Origin: UBA6115 sp050952935
GTDB taxonomy: Bacteria; Bacillota; Clostridia; Christensenellales; Aristaeellaceae
Direction of reading: 5' to 3'
NCBI GenBank assembly: GCA_050952935.1
Contig: JBMNLS010000001.1
Span: 496,001-560,000 of the forward strand
DNA length: 64,000 nt
How positions within the stretch are numbered: position 1 is the stretch's first letter; every line of letters starts with the position of its first letter. Positions 51,771-59,965 of the stretch are shown here, piece after piece. The position numbers and the translations under genes are program-made. The notes under the pieces are model-generated. The model was not told the origin of the DNA and ran no database searches. It saw only the letters and a program-made list of their open reading frames with translations.

Positions 51771-52875
51771 AAACAACTGCCAGATTATTCTGGCCCGGAA
51801 AAGCATGCTCTTTATGCTGCTGATCCTTCCCGTGGTTCTGTTTTCCCTGGGGCTTCTTAATAACTCATCCTCCAACGCCAGGATGAATATCGGCGTGGTG
51901 GATCATGACAACACACTGCTGTCCGAAACGCTTACCGCCCTTCTGTCAGAGGATGGCAGCCAGGTGCAGGCTGTGGATGAGGCGGATGTCGATGACCGCC
52001 TGCTGAAAGGGACGGATGAGGCGGTGGTGATGATCCCCGCGGGCTTTGAGGTGGATTTCATGCAGGCGCGCAAGCCCGATATCCCGATCCGCACCTTAAA
52101 AGGGCAGGAGGTCACCGGCAGCCTGAAAGCCGGCATTGACATCACCCTGTCCAGCCTCGCCCAGCTGAGGGACATCAGGCAGCCTGAAAGCGCCCAGGCC
52201 CTGGTGGAAGCCATGAAGGAGACCGATGCCCGGGGCTTTCAGTTCAAGGTGCGGCGCATTTCCACGGGCGAAGTCAACCAGGCGCTGAACTTCGCCAGCG
52301 GCTTTCTGTTCTATGTGCTGGCCATGAGCATGATGCAGGCCACCAGCCTTATTCTGGAGGAAAAATACTGGAACACCCTGGGCCGGGTGCGCCAGGCGCC
52401 GGTGGGCAAATTTACCTTCCTGATGGCTAATTTCCTGGCGGCTGTGATCTTTCTGATCCTGAACCTCCTGGCGTTGTATCTCATCACCCGCTTTGTGATG
52501 CCGGTGAAGACCACGTTTTCGATGTACCTGCTATGGTTTTACTATGGGCTTATCTGGATCTTCTTTGGTATCTTCCTGGCCCTGTCGGTCAAGTCCCGGG
52601 CGGTTTATTCCTCCCTCATTCCCATTGTGACCGTGATATTTGGCATGCTGGGCGGCAGCTTCTGGCCGCTGTGGCTGATGCCGCCCTTCATGCAGAAGCT
52701 GGCCATGATCACCCCCCACTACTGGGCCATCGATGCCATGACCCTCATTCAAAAGGGCCAATCCCTCATGGTTCAGCGCACAGACCTGCTGGCCCTCACA
52801 GGCTTTCTGGTGGTGTTCGCCTCCCTGGGTCTGTTCGCCCTCAGAAGAAGCCAGAGCATGGAGACCTTTATTTAA
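51754..52875 (+). CDS. ABC-2 type permease (LnrN-like)
   Basis: The 373-residue paralogue of the previous permease has the same layout: N-terminal helix (SMLFMLLILPVVLFSLGLLN), an extracytoplasmic domain, and C-terminal helices ending with LLALTGFLVVFASLGLFAL. The two would form a heterodimeric channel with the ATPase. I chose TTG 51754, nine bases after GGAGG; a GTG at 51748 is only three bases from it. Confidence 0.87.
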   Translation: MWPLIKNNCQIILARKSMLFMLLILPVVLFSLGLLNNSSSNARMNIGVVDHDNTLLSETLTALLSEDGSQVQAVDEADVDDRLLKGTDEAVVMIPAGFEVDFMQARKPDIPIRTLKGQEVTGSLKAGIDITLSSLAQLRDIRQPESAQALVEAMKETDARGFQFKVRRISTGEVNQALNFASGFLFYVLAMSMMQATSLILEEKYWNTLGRVRQAPVGKFTFLMANFLAAVIFLILNLLALYLITRFVMPVKTTFSMYLLWFYYGLIWIFFGIFLALSVKSRAVYSSLIPIVTVIFGMLGGSFWPLWLMPPFMQKLAMITPHYWAIDAMTLIQKGQSLMVQRTDLLALTGFLVVFASLGLFALRRSQSMETFI

Positions 52876-52893
52876 CAGCTTGATACACACAGC

Positions 52894-52919
52894 AAAGGGA
52901 GCGCCGCGGCGATCCCTTT
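52894..52919. terminator. Bidirectional terminator
   Basis: AAAGGGA (52894-52900) and TCCCTTT (52913-52919) flank an inner GCCGCGGC palindrome. It lies between two convergent operons. Confidence 0.7.
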
Positions 52920-52968
52920 GATATTTGCTCTCCAATACATTTAAATTTCAAAGAGCCGTTAAGATGGT

Positions 52969-53712
52969 TTAGCCGCCCAAACCCCTGAAGCTTCTGGATA
53001 AAAAGGCCTGAGTGCGGGGATTTTGAGGCTGGGTGAAAAGGACTTGGGGCGGCCCGTCTTCCACCAATTGGCCCGCATCCATGAACACCACCCGGTCGGC
53101 GGCGTCATGGGCGAAGCCCATCTCGTGGGTGACAATCAGCATGGTGAGGCCGCCGTCCTTCAGCGTTTTGATCACGCTGAGCACCTCGTCCACCATCTCA
53201 GGATCCAGGGCGCTGGTGGGTTCGTCAAACAGCAGCACTTCCGGATCCATGGACAGGGCGCGGGCAATGGCGGCGCGCTGTTTCTGGCCGCCGGAGAGTT
53301 GATCCGGCCTGGCGTCCCGGTAGGGCAGCATGCCCACCCGCTCCAGGTAGCGGCGGGCCTTTTCCTCGCTTTGGGCGCGGCTGCGCTTGAGCACCTTCAT
53401 CTGCCCCAGCATACAGTTTTCAAGGGCGCTGAGGTTATTAAAGAGGTTGAACTGCTGGAATACCATACCGATGCGGGCGTGAAGGAGACCGGTGGGAAGC
53501 GTGGTTACATCCTGGCCTTTAAACAGGATTTGCCCACCATCGGGCCTTTCCAGCAGGTTGATGCAGCGCAGCACAGTGCTTTTTCCGGAGCCGGAAGGCC
53601 CGATCAGGCAGGCCACCTCCCCTTTGCCAATGTTCAGGTTGATGCCGTGAAGCACGGCGTTGTTGCCAAAGCGCTTGGTGAGGTTTTTGATTTCGAGGAT
53701 ATGTTCTGTCAT
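52969..53712 (-). CDS. Amino-acid (probably lysine) ABC transporter ATP-binding protein
   Basis: The 247-residue ATPase has Walker A GPSGSGKST, signature LSGGQKQRAAIARAL, Walker B VLLFDEPTSALDPEMV and the switch His in VTHEMGFA. It is a GlnQ/HisP-type protein. It overlaps the permease gene by 4 bp and is the last gene of a three-gene operon led by a lysine riboswitch, which points to lysine as substrate. Confidence 0.92.
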   Translation of the reverse strand: MTEHILEIKNLTKRFGNNAVLHGINLNIGKGEVACLIGPSGSGKSTVLRCINLLERPDGGQILFKGQDVTTLPTGLLHARIGMVFQQFNLFNNLSALENCMLGQMKVLKRSRAQSEEKARRYLERVGMLPYRDARPDQLSGGQKQRAAIARALSMDPEVLLFDEPTSALDPEMVDEVLSVIKTLKDGGLTMLIVTHEMGFAHDAADRVVFMDAGQLVEDGPPQVLFTQPQNPRTQAFLSRSFRGLGG

Positions 53713-54488
53713 GTTTGCTCCTGGGTGAACTGTATCTGCGCATTGGGGTCTGACTGAGAGCCGTAGACGGTATAGGAGTCGGAACCCATCAGCTTTTTTT
53801 CAACAAGGCGCAGAAGCCTGGTGGTGAGGAAGGTGAGGACGAAATAGATGGCTGCTGTGATAAAGAAAACCTCGAAATACTTCCAGTAAGTGCCGGCGGC
53901 GGACTTGGACATGAAGTAGATTTCGGTAACGGAGATAACGTTCAGGACGCTGGAATCCTTGATGTTCACCACAAACTCGTTGCCCACCGCCGGCAGGATG
54001 CTGCGGATGGCTTGGGGGAGGATGACGCTGGTCATGCTCTGCCAGTGGGTGAGGCCGATGGCTGTTGCAGCTTCCTTTTGCCCCTTGTCAACGCTCATGA
54101 TGCCGCCGCGCACGATTTCCGCCATGTAGGCGCCGGTGTTGACCGACACCACCAGAAAGGCGGCGGAAAGCGCCGGGATGTCCAGGTTCAGGTATTGCAG
54201 AGCGCCATAGTAGACCACCATGGCCTGCACAATCATAGGTGTTCCCCGGAACACCTCAATATAGACGCTGATGAGAAACCGCAGAAGGCGCATCAGCGCC
54301 TTCTGCCAGGCAGGGGCTGAGGGCTTCAGCGGGATGGTGCGCAGAATCGCCACCAAAAGCCCGATCAGGAAGCCCGCCGTGGTGCCGACCACGGCAATGA
54401 GCATGGTGACCCCGGCACCCCGGAGAAACAGCAGGCCATACTCATTCAGCAAAAACTGGATCCAGCCAAAAAAAGTAGTGGGCATCAT
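53709..54488 (-). CDS. Amino-acid (probably lysine) ABC transporter permease
   Basis: The 259-residue permease has the HisM/GlnP features GAGVTMLIAVVGTTAGFLIG, EVFRGTPMIVQAMVVYYG and the EAA loop EAATAIGLTHWQSMTSVILP. Five or so transmembrane helices are seen. A second ATG directly after the first could also serve as start. It begins eight bases after the substrate-binding protein gene. Confidence 0.91.
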   Translation of the reverse strand: MMPTTFFGWIQFLLNEYGLLFLRGAGVTMLIAVVGTTAGFLIGLLVAILRTIPLKPSAPAWQKALMRLLRFLISVYIEVFRGTPMIVQAMVVYYGALQYLNLDIPALSAAFLVVSVNTGAYMAEIVRGGIMSVDKGQKEAATAIGLTHWQSMTSVILPQAIRSILPAVGNEFVVNIKDSSVLNVISVTEIYFMSKSAAGTYWKYFEVFFITAAIYFVLTFLTTRLLRLVEKKLMGSDSYTVYGSQSDPNAQIQFTQEQT

Positions 54489-54496
54489 TAATTCCC

Positions 54497-55297
54497 TTAC
54501 TCACTCAGTGGCTGGCGAACCATGGCATCGTCCATCATCTGGATGCGGGTGGCTGCATCCAGTTTTTCCTGGATGGCGTTCACCTGCTCGGTCATAGCGC
54601 TGCCTTTGGGCAGGCCCACGGCAACGGCGGTATCCTCTTCCAGGGTGACAAATCCCTCGCCTTCCGGGAAGGAAACAAAGGTGAAGCCGGGGTTGCTGGC
54701 GACGGCGGAAAGTGCGCCGGGACGTTCTGATACATAGCCATCGATGCGGCCGCTGGAAAGGGCAACGATCATGGCGGGGAAGGTGTCAAGGGCTGTCTGC
54801 TTCGCGACGCCCGGGATCTGGTCGATGACGGAGTAATGGAAGGTGTTCAGCTGCCCGGTGATTTTGGCGCCGGAAAAGTCCGCCAGCCTGGTAGCGCTTT
54901 CATACTGGCTGCCTTTATTCACCACAATCACCAGGTCGCTTTGATAATAGGGGGTGCTGAAGTCAATGGTCAGTTTGCGCTCCGTGGTGGGGCTCATGCC
55001 GGCGATGATGGCGTCAATCTTGCCGGAGGACAGGGCCATGGGCAGCCCGTCCCATTCGGTTTTGACGATTTCAAGCTCCATGCCCAGCTCCTTGGCAATG
55101 AAGCGGGCCACCTGCACATCATAGCCATCGGCATAGCCGCCGGCAGCCAGGGGCACGGTGTATTCGGAGGCTTCCGACTGGGTCCAGTTGAAGGGGGCGT
55201 AGTTGCACTCCATGCCCACCTTAAGCGTCTTGGCGGAGGCGGAGGCGGCTGCAAACAACAGCGTGAGGGCGATGAGACAAACAATGGTTCTTTTCAT
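54497..55297 (-). CDS. Amino-acid (probably lysine) ABC transporter substrate-binding protein
   Basis: The 266-residue protein has a signal peptide (KRTIVCLIALTLLFAAASAS) and the family 3 pattern: LKVGMECNYAPFNW, YDVQVARFIAKELG, GKIDAIIAGMSPTTERKLTI. It has no lipobox cysteine at the cleavage site. It follows a lysine riboswitch and AAGGAGG, and is the first gene of the operon. Substrate assignment rests on the riboswitch, not on pocket residues. Confidence 0.9.
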   Translation of the reverse strand: MKRTIVCLIALTLLFAAASASAKTLKVGMECNYAPFNWTQSEASEYTVPLAAGGYADGYDVQVARFIAKELGMELEIVKTEWDGLPMALSSGKIDAIIAGMSPTTERKLTIDFSTPYYQSDLVIVVNKGSQYESATRLADFSGAKITGQLNTFHYSVIDQIPGVAKQTALDTFPAMIVALSSGRIDGYVSERPGALSAVASNPGFTFVSFPEGEGFVTLEEDTAVAVGLPKGSAMTEQVNAIQEKLDAATRIQMMDDAMVRQPLSE

Positions 55298-55320
55298 GGG
55301 GATTCCTCCTTAATGATGTT

Positions 55321-55360
55321 GGGCGGCAGAGCGCTGAGCCCTGCCGCCCAATAAAGGCGG
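55321..55360 (-). promoter_or_regulatory. Riboswitch expression platform hairpins
   Basis: On the minus strand, GGGCGGCAG pairs with CTGCCGCCC (55350-55321) in one hairpin. CCGCC (55360-55356) just before it can pair with the same GGGCGG, so the two structures exclude each other. No T tract follows the stable hairpin, so control may act at the ribosome binding site close downstream. Confidence 0.55.
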
Positions 55361-55365
55361 AATAA

Positions 55366-55534
55366 CTTGATAGCGCTCCACGGCTGCCCGTGACAGTAGC
55401 CGGCATATTCTCCCGACTCCCAACAGCGAAACGCCGATCGTTTCCCTGTTTCGGTGGTTTGCCCTTTCCCGGCGGCTTCGCTGCCCATCGGAGGCTCTTC
55501 CGCGGTACTGATGCATCCCACGCCTCTATCCGAT
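55366..55534 (-). promoter_or_regulatory. Lysine riboswitch (L box)
   Basis: Read on the minus strand, the aptamer starts GGATAGAGGCG, then AGTA, CACCGAAAC, and ends GGCTACTGTCACGG with CCGTGGAGCGCTATC. P1 pairs GATAG (55530-55526) with CTATC (55373-55369). These match the L-box pattern AGAGG(U/C)GC ... AGUA ... GCCGAAG ... GGCUGUCA ... GGAG-GCUAUC. Confidence 0.85.
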
Positions 55535-55556
55535 AACGGAATATGAAGTTAAAGAA

Positions 55557-55584
55557 ATCATAACATCCCCCGGGCACTTGTCAA
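55557..55584 (-). promoter_or_regulatory. Promoter upstream of the lysine riboswitch
   Basis: On the minus strand, TTGACA (55584-55579), a 16-base spacer and TATGAT (55562-55557). Confidence 0.8.
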
Positions 55585-55641
55585 GGCAACGGGGGAAAAG
55601 AAACATATAAAAAACCGAAAAGAAATTTGTCGCTGTGTGGA

Positions 55642-56160
55642 TTAATACGGCGGGCCCTTCATGCGGAAGGGGTCGTAATGGTGGGGATGAACAGGCGGGG
55701 ACGCCTGAGCCTGAATGTGGCGGCGCTGCTTTCTGCCGCTGATGCAAGCACATGAAAAACCGATCAGCCCGCCCAGGGCGATGAGCACCAGGGGGGTGAG
55801 CTTTAGCTTCTGCCAGATGCTGGCCTCCATGATGTTGGTGCTGCCCAATAGCAGGATGCCCATCAGGATGGCCAGAGGCACGCTGATCAGGCTCAGGATG
55901 GGACGGCCGCGAACCAGCAGGGCGTAAAGCCCCAGCAGCGCGCAGGCGATCAGAAACAGGTGGGTGCGCAGCCTGTGCCAGTTGACACGGCTTAAATAAT
56001 CCCAGAAGGTGATCTTTCCTTCCCGCACCAGGGCATAGACCGGGGACAGCCAGGTGACCATCTCCTCAAAGCGGACGGACAATTCGTACACCGCCCAGCC
56101 CATCAGCAGCAGCGCCCCCCAAAACACCATGCGGCGGCCCGACATTTCCAGCGTTTTCAC
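55642..56160 (-). CDS. Small membrane protein of unknown function
   Basis: The 172-residue protein has four predicted transmembrane helices (near residues 11-29, 66-84, 87-107 and 121-140). A His/Pro-rich cytoplasmic tail follows (HIQAQASPPVHPHHYDPF). I do not recognise a family. It stands alone behind a strong promoter whose -10 box lies in a palindrome, so it may be repressor-controlled. Confidence 0.6.
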   Translation of the reverse strand: MKTLEMSGRRMVFWGALLLMGWAVYELSVRFEEMVTWLSPVYALVREGKITFWDYLSRVNWHRLRTHLFLIACALLGLYALLVRGRPILSLISVPLAILMGILLLGSTNIMEASIWQKLKLTPLVLIALGGLIGFSCACISGRKQRRHIQAQASPPVHPHHYDPFRMKGPPY

Positions 56161-56182
56161 GGGCGCCCCACCTTCCTTTCAC

Positions 56183-56223
56183 TATACTTACTATTAGTAT
56201 ACAAGCTTCTTTCCCGGTGTCAA
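56183..56223 (-). promoter_or_regulatory. Promoter with palindrome over the -10 box
   Basis: On the minus strand, TTGACA (56223-56218), a 16-base spacer and TATACT (56201-56196). The -10 box is the first arm of TATACT-N7-AGTATA (56201-56183), an arrangement seen at GntR/YtrA-type operators. No such regulator gene is next to it. Confidence 0.65.
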
Positions 56224-56237
56224 TGTATGATATAAAG

Positions 56238-56259
56238 GGGGCCGCCACAGGGCGGCCCC
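56238..56259 (-). terminator. Terminator after the HtrA gene
   Basis: On the minus strand GGGGCCGCC pairs with GGCGGCCCC around a 4-base loop, followed by CTTTATAT. Confidence 0.75.
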
Positions 56260-56282
56260 GGGAGAGGGAGCAGGCGAAAAAC

Positions 56283-57590
56283 TCAGTTGCTGGCGGCGTT
56301 TTCCATGATGCGCAGCGTGACGCTAAGATCGATGTATTCGCCTTTTTCAAGCTTTTCAATCTTCTGGGCGTCTTCCAGCACATCCGCAAGGCCCGCCACC
56401 CGGTACACCTTGACGCTCACCGTGTCATCTGCCTTCTGCTTGGCGATGAGGTTCACCAGCTGATCGGCGCTTTGGATGACCTCACCCACGGCTTCCACGA
56501 TGATGTCGCCAGGCAGCATGCCGGCGGCCTCGGCGGGGGACTTGGCATCCACTTCCGACACATAGGCGCCCTGGGGCAGGATGCCCTGGGCCACGGGCAG
56601 GTAGCTGGCGGGCAGCGTAAAGATGCGAACGCCCATGCGGGGGGTGTTGGGGTTGGCGGCTTTTTCAGCTTTGTCAGCTGCCGCTTTGTTCTGGGCGGCG
56701 GCGTCGGCCACGGTATCGGCGTCATATTTTTCAAGGGCAGTCTTGATCAGGGGCTTGGCCACGTTGATGGGGACGCACATGCCAATGTTGTCAATGCTGG
56801 TCTGGCTGAAGATGTTGCTGTCAAATTTAAGGGTGGGCACGCCCTGAAGCTGTCCCAGGGTGTTAAACATGCCGCCGCCTGAGTTGCCTGAGGAGATGGC
56901 AGCGTCCACCTGAATCATCTGGTTTTCCTGGTTGGTGCGCAGACCGAAACGGTCACGCCCGGAGGAGGTAAAGGTGCGCGCCACGGAGGAGACCACGCCC
57001 AGCGTGACGCTGCGCTCAAAACGGGTGCCCAGGGGGTTGCCGATGACGATGGCGTATTCGCCAATCTGCAGCGCGTCGCTGTCGCCCAGGGGGGCGGCGG
57101 GCAGTTCAAGCCCCGGCACCAGGAGGACAGCCAGGTCCAGGTCTTTATCGCTGGTAACCAAGGTGGCGTCCAGCTCCTTGTTGTCATAGGTGATGGTGAG
57201 CTTCTCGCTGTCTTCAACCACGTGATGGTTGGTGAGCACATGCCCATAGGGGGACACCACCACGCCGGAACCGGTGCCGCTGAGGCGGGGGGTGTTGTCA
57301 TAGGGCAGGGGGCTGCGGTAGCCAAAGCCGAAGCCAAAGCTATAGCTAAAGGAATTGGTGCTGCGGGAAACTTTGTAGTTGTTGACCCCTACCACGCTCT
57401 CGTTGGCGGTTTTTGCCACCTCAAGCAGGGGGCTTTGGATTTTTGACTGGTCGGTGGTGGTTTCCACGATTTTTTTAATCTCATCCTGGCTGACGCTGCC
57501 GGTGGCGGTGGCGGAAATTCCCGCGCCCAGCGCCAGCACCAAAACCAGGGTGAGGGCCACGAGGGACAAAATACGTTTCTGTTTCATCAT
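56283..57590 (-). CDS. HtrA/DegP-type serine protease with PDZ domain
   Basis: The 435-residue protease handles misfolded proteins at the membrane or cell surface. An N-terminal membrane anchor (VALTLVLVLALGAGISATAT) precedes the trypsin-like domain. The catalytic triad is His in VLTNHHVVED, Asp in DKDLDLAVLLV and Ser in SSGNSGGGMF. One PDZ domain follows (MGVRIFTLPAS to about residue 400). A 25-residue Ala/Lys-rich linker separates the two. ATG 57590 follows AAAGG; an in-frame ATG nine codons upstream precedes that site. Confidence 0.93.
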   Translation of the reverse strand: MMKQKRILSLVALTLVLVLALGAGISATATGSVSQDEIKKIVETTTDQSKIQSPLLEVAKTANESVVGVNNYKVSRSTNSFSYSFGFGFGYRSPLPYDNTPRLSGTGSGVVVSPYGHVLTNHHVVEDSEKLTITYDNKELDATLVTSDKDLDLAVLLVPGLELPAAPLGDSDALQIGEYAIVIGNPLGTRFERSVTLGVVSSVARTFTSSGRDRFGLRTNQENQMIQVDAAISSGNSGGGMFNTLGQLQGVPTLKFDSNIFSQTSIDNIGMCVPINVAKPLIKTALEKYDADTVADAAAQNKAAADKAEKAANPNTPRMGVRIFTLPASYLPVAQGILPQGAYVSEVDAKSPAEAAGMLPGDIIVEAVGEVIQSADQLVNLIAKQKADDTVSVKVYRVAGLADVLEDAQKIEKLEKGEYIDLSVTLRIMENAASN

Positions 57591-57720
57591 ATTGTTAACC
57601 TTTCTGCCGTTTGGCACAAGTATTGCAGGTTTGGCTGCATCATTAATATACCGAACAATTTTGCAGGGTAAATGAATGAGCGGTTAAGGAATTGTGAACA
57701 TTGCCCGGAGGGGAAGGGGC

Positions 57721-57749
57721 TTGACACATCCCCTGCCTTCCTTTAGGGT
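57721..57749 (+). promoter_or_regulatory. Candidate promoter for the HAD phosphatase
   Basis: TTGACA (57721-57726), a 17-base spacer and TAGGGT (57744-57749). The -10 box is weak. Confidence 0.45.
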
Positions 57750-57784
57750 ATCGCATGGGAACAAACCGGAGGAGGATGGGTGGG

Positions 57785-58399
57785 ATGGCGGTCAAAAACC
57801 TGGTGCTGGATATGGGCAATGTGCTGCTTGCCTGGGCGCCGATGGACCTGGCCCGCATGGCGGCGGAAAATGAAGAGGACGCCAAGATGTTAAACAGCGC
57901 TCTGTTTGACACCCCGGAGTGGGGGATGATGGACGCTGGGCAGATTGAAGAAGCGGAGCTGCTGCGCGCCGCCCTTGGGCGAACGCCGGAGCGTCTGCAT
58001 GAGGCATTGCGCAGGCTGCTTGACAACTGGCCGGCCTGGATGGCGCCCATTCCAGGCGCTAACGACTTCACCCGAAGGGCCAAGAAAGCGGGGCTGAAGC
58101 TCTATCTGCTCTCAAATGCCAACAAGCGCTTTCCGGGGGTGCTGTCATCCCAGCCCTTTTACCCGCGTTTTGACGGCATGATGGTATCCGCCCATGAGAA
58201 GATGACCAAACCCGACCCGCGCATCTACCGCCTGCTGTGCCGGCGCTTTTCCCTTGTGCCCCAGGAGTGCCTGTTTGTGGATGACATGGCGGTGAATGTG
58301 AAAGGGGCGGAGCAGGTGGGCATGGCCGCCGTGCATTTTGAGGGAGACTACCGAAAGGTGGAGGATAGGCTGCGGGAACTGGGCGTAGTGCTGGGTTAA
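57785..58399 (+). CDS. HAD-superfamily phosphatase (YihX-like)
   Basis: The 204-residue hydrolase has the four HAD motifs: LDMGNVLL (nucleophile Asp), LLSNANK, KPDPRIY (Lys) and FVDDMAVNVKGA. The layout is subfamily IA, close to E. coli YihX, a glucose-1-phosphate phosphatase. Substrate is not proven. ATG 57785 is nine bases from GGAGGAGG; earlier in-frame ATGs lie in or before that site. Confidence 0.85.
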   Translation: MAVKNLVLDMGNVLLAWAPMDLARMAAENEEDAKMLNSALFDTPEWGMMDAGQIEEAELLRAALGRTPERLHEALRRLLDNWPAWMAPIPGANDFTRRAKKAGLKLYLLSNANKRFPGVLSSQPFYPRFDGMMVSAHEKMTKPDPRIYRLLCRRFSLVPQECLFVDDMAVNVKGAEQVGMAAVHFEGDYRKVEDRLRELGVVLG

Positions 58400-58419
58400 G
58401 CGGAATTAAGATTTTTTGC

Positions 58420-58448
58420 TTGCTATAATTTTTGCCTTGTGTTATATT
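58420..58448 (+). promoter_or_regulatory. Candidate promoter for rpmB
   Basis: TTGCTA (58420-58425), a 17-base spacer and TATATT (58443-58448). A GC-rich leader with CTGCGGCAGCAGGCCGCGG near 58469-58487 may fold before the gene. Confidence 0.5.
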
Positions 58449-58514
58449 ACTTAAGCTGTCATCAAGCTGCGGCAGCAGGCCGCGGGAGTTTAACCCCACA
58501 GGGAGGGATAAGAG

Positions 58515-58733
58515 ATGGGAAAGTTTTGTGAAGTTTGTGAAAAGGGCCTGATGAGCGGGCATAAGGTGAGCCACTCCAACCGCAAGAGCAACCGCACCTG
58601 GGCGCCCAACGTGCAGAGGATCCGCGTGGTGAAGGAAGGCCGCCCCATGCGGCTGAACGTGTGCACCCGCTGCATCAGAAGCGGCAATGTGCAGCGTGCT
58701 CTGCCCCGGATGCGCGCAGAGACGCAGGCCTGA
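58515..58733 (+). CDS. rpmB: 50S ribosomal protein L28
   Basis: The 72-residue protein matches L28: GKFCEVCEKGLMSGHKVSHS, the SNRTWAPNVQRIRVV core, and VCTRCIRSG. The four cysteines (CxxC at 5/8 and 51/54) mark the zinc-binding C+ form. AGGGAGGG precedes the ATG. It is transcribed alone with a terminator behind it. Confidence 0.96.
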   Translation: MGKFCEVCEKGLMSGHKVSHSNRKSNRTWAPNVQRIRVVKEGRPMRLNVCTRCIRSGNVQRALPRMRAETQA

Positions 58734-58751
58734 GGCTGTTTTCGCGCAAAA

Positions 58752-58782
58752 GCCGTCCCCGGATGAGAGGGGCGGTTTTTTT
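58752..58782 (+). terminator. Terminator after rpmB
   Basis: CCGTCCCC and GGGGCGG pair with one bulged T, followed by seven T residues (58776-58782). Confidence 0.8.
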
Positions 58783-58867
58783 ATTGCGTGGATAAACGCC
58801 ATGATTGATTGCAAGGAAAGCCTTTGCACAGTATAATGAGCTTGCCGATCGAGAGGAGCTATTGAAG

Positions 58868-59965
58868 ATGAAACTTGGAATTGTTGGACTGACGAATGTG
58901 GGCAAAAGCGCCTTGTTCAACGCCCTGACCAATGCGGGGGCTCAGGCGGGCAACTATCCTTTCAGCACCAAAGAGTCAAACACCGGCATGGTGAGCGTGC
59001 CGGATCACCGGGTGGAAGATTTGGCCAAGATATATAAACCCAAAAAAATCACCCACGCGGCGGTGGAATTTGTGGATATCGCGGGCCTGGTGCGGGGCGC
59101 CAGCCGGGGGGAGGGCCTGGGCAACCGCTTCCTGTCCAACATCCGGGAGGTGGACGCCATCATCCATGTGGTGCGCTGCTTTGAGGATGATCATGTTATC
59201 CACGTGGAAGGTTCGGTGGATCCCATCCGGGACATGGAAACGCTAAACCTGGAGCTGATCTTCGCCGACATGGAAACGGTGCAAAAGCGCGGGGAAAAGG
59301 CGCAGAAAATGTTTAAAACCGGGGAAAAGAAGTATCAGGAAGAGGCGCAGGTGGCGGAAAAGGTGATGAAAACCCTGGATGAGGGGCTGCCCGCCCGGCT
59401 GTGCCCGCTGACGCAGGAGGAGCGCGCCATCACCAACACCTGGTATTTGTTGACGGATAAGCCTGTGATTTACGCCGCCAACGTGTCGGAAAACGACCTG
59501 GGCAAGGACCCGGCCGATGTGCCGATGCTGGCTGAAACCCTGGCCCAGGCAAAGCAGGAAAACGCGGAGGCGGTTGTCATCAGCGCCCGCATTGAGGCTG
59601 AGATCGCGGATTTGCCCAAAGAGGAAAAAGCCCTGTTCATCGAGGAGCTGGGCATTGGGGAGAGCGGGCTTGACCGGCTGGTCAAAGCCAGCTACCGTCT
59701 GCTGGGGTTGATCTCTTTCCTGACGGTGGGAGAGGACGAGTGTCGGGCCTGGACCATCACCCGGGGCACCAAGGCGCCCCAGGCGGCGGGCAAGATCCAT
59801 ACGGATCTGGAGCGGGGCTTTATCCGGGCTGAGGTGGTGCCCTTTGAAACGCTGATGGCCCACGGCAGCATGGCTGCCTGCCGGGAGAAGGGCCTGGTGC
59901 GCAGTGAAGGCAAGGAATATGTGATGCAGGACGGCGATGTGACGCTGATCCGCTTCAATGTGTGA
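58868..59965 (+). CDS. ychF: Redox-regulated ribosome-associated ATPase YchF
   Basis: YchF (OLA1 family) binds ribosomes and hydrolyses ATP. The 365-residue protein has KLGIVGLTNVGKSALFNALT, FVDIAGLVRGASRGEGLGN, a central coiled coil, and the C-terminal TGS domain. ATG 58868 is chosen from the family start MKLGIVG and a GAGGAG just upstream. It overlaps the ATP-grasp gene by 8 bp. Confidence 0.95.
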   Translation: MKLGIVGLTNVGKSALFNALTNAGAQAGNYPFSTKESNTGMVSVPDHRVEDLAKIYKPKKITHAAVEFVDIAGLVRGASRGEGLGNRFLSNIREVDAIIHVVRCFEDDHVIHVEGSVDPIRDMETLNLELIFADMETVQKRGEKAQKMFKTGEKKYQEEAQVAEKVMKTLDEGLPARLCPLTQEERAITNTWYLLTDKPVIYAANVSENDLGKDPADVPMLAETLAQAKQENAEAVVISARIEAEIADLPKEEKALFIEELGIGESGLDRLVKASYRLLGLISFLTVGEDECRAWTITRGTKAPQAAGKIHTDLERGFIRAEVVPFETLMAHGSMAACREKGLVRSEGKEYVMQDGDVTLIRFNV

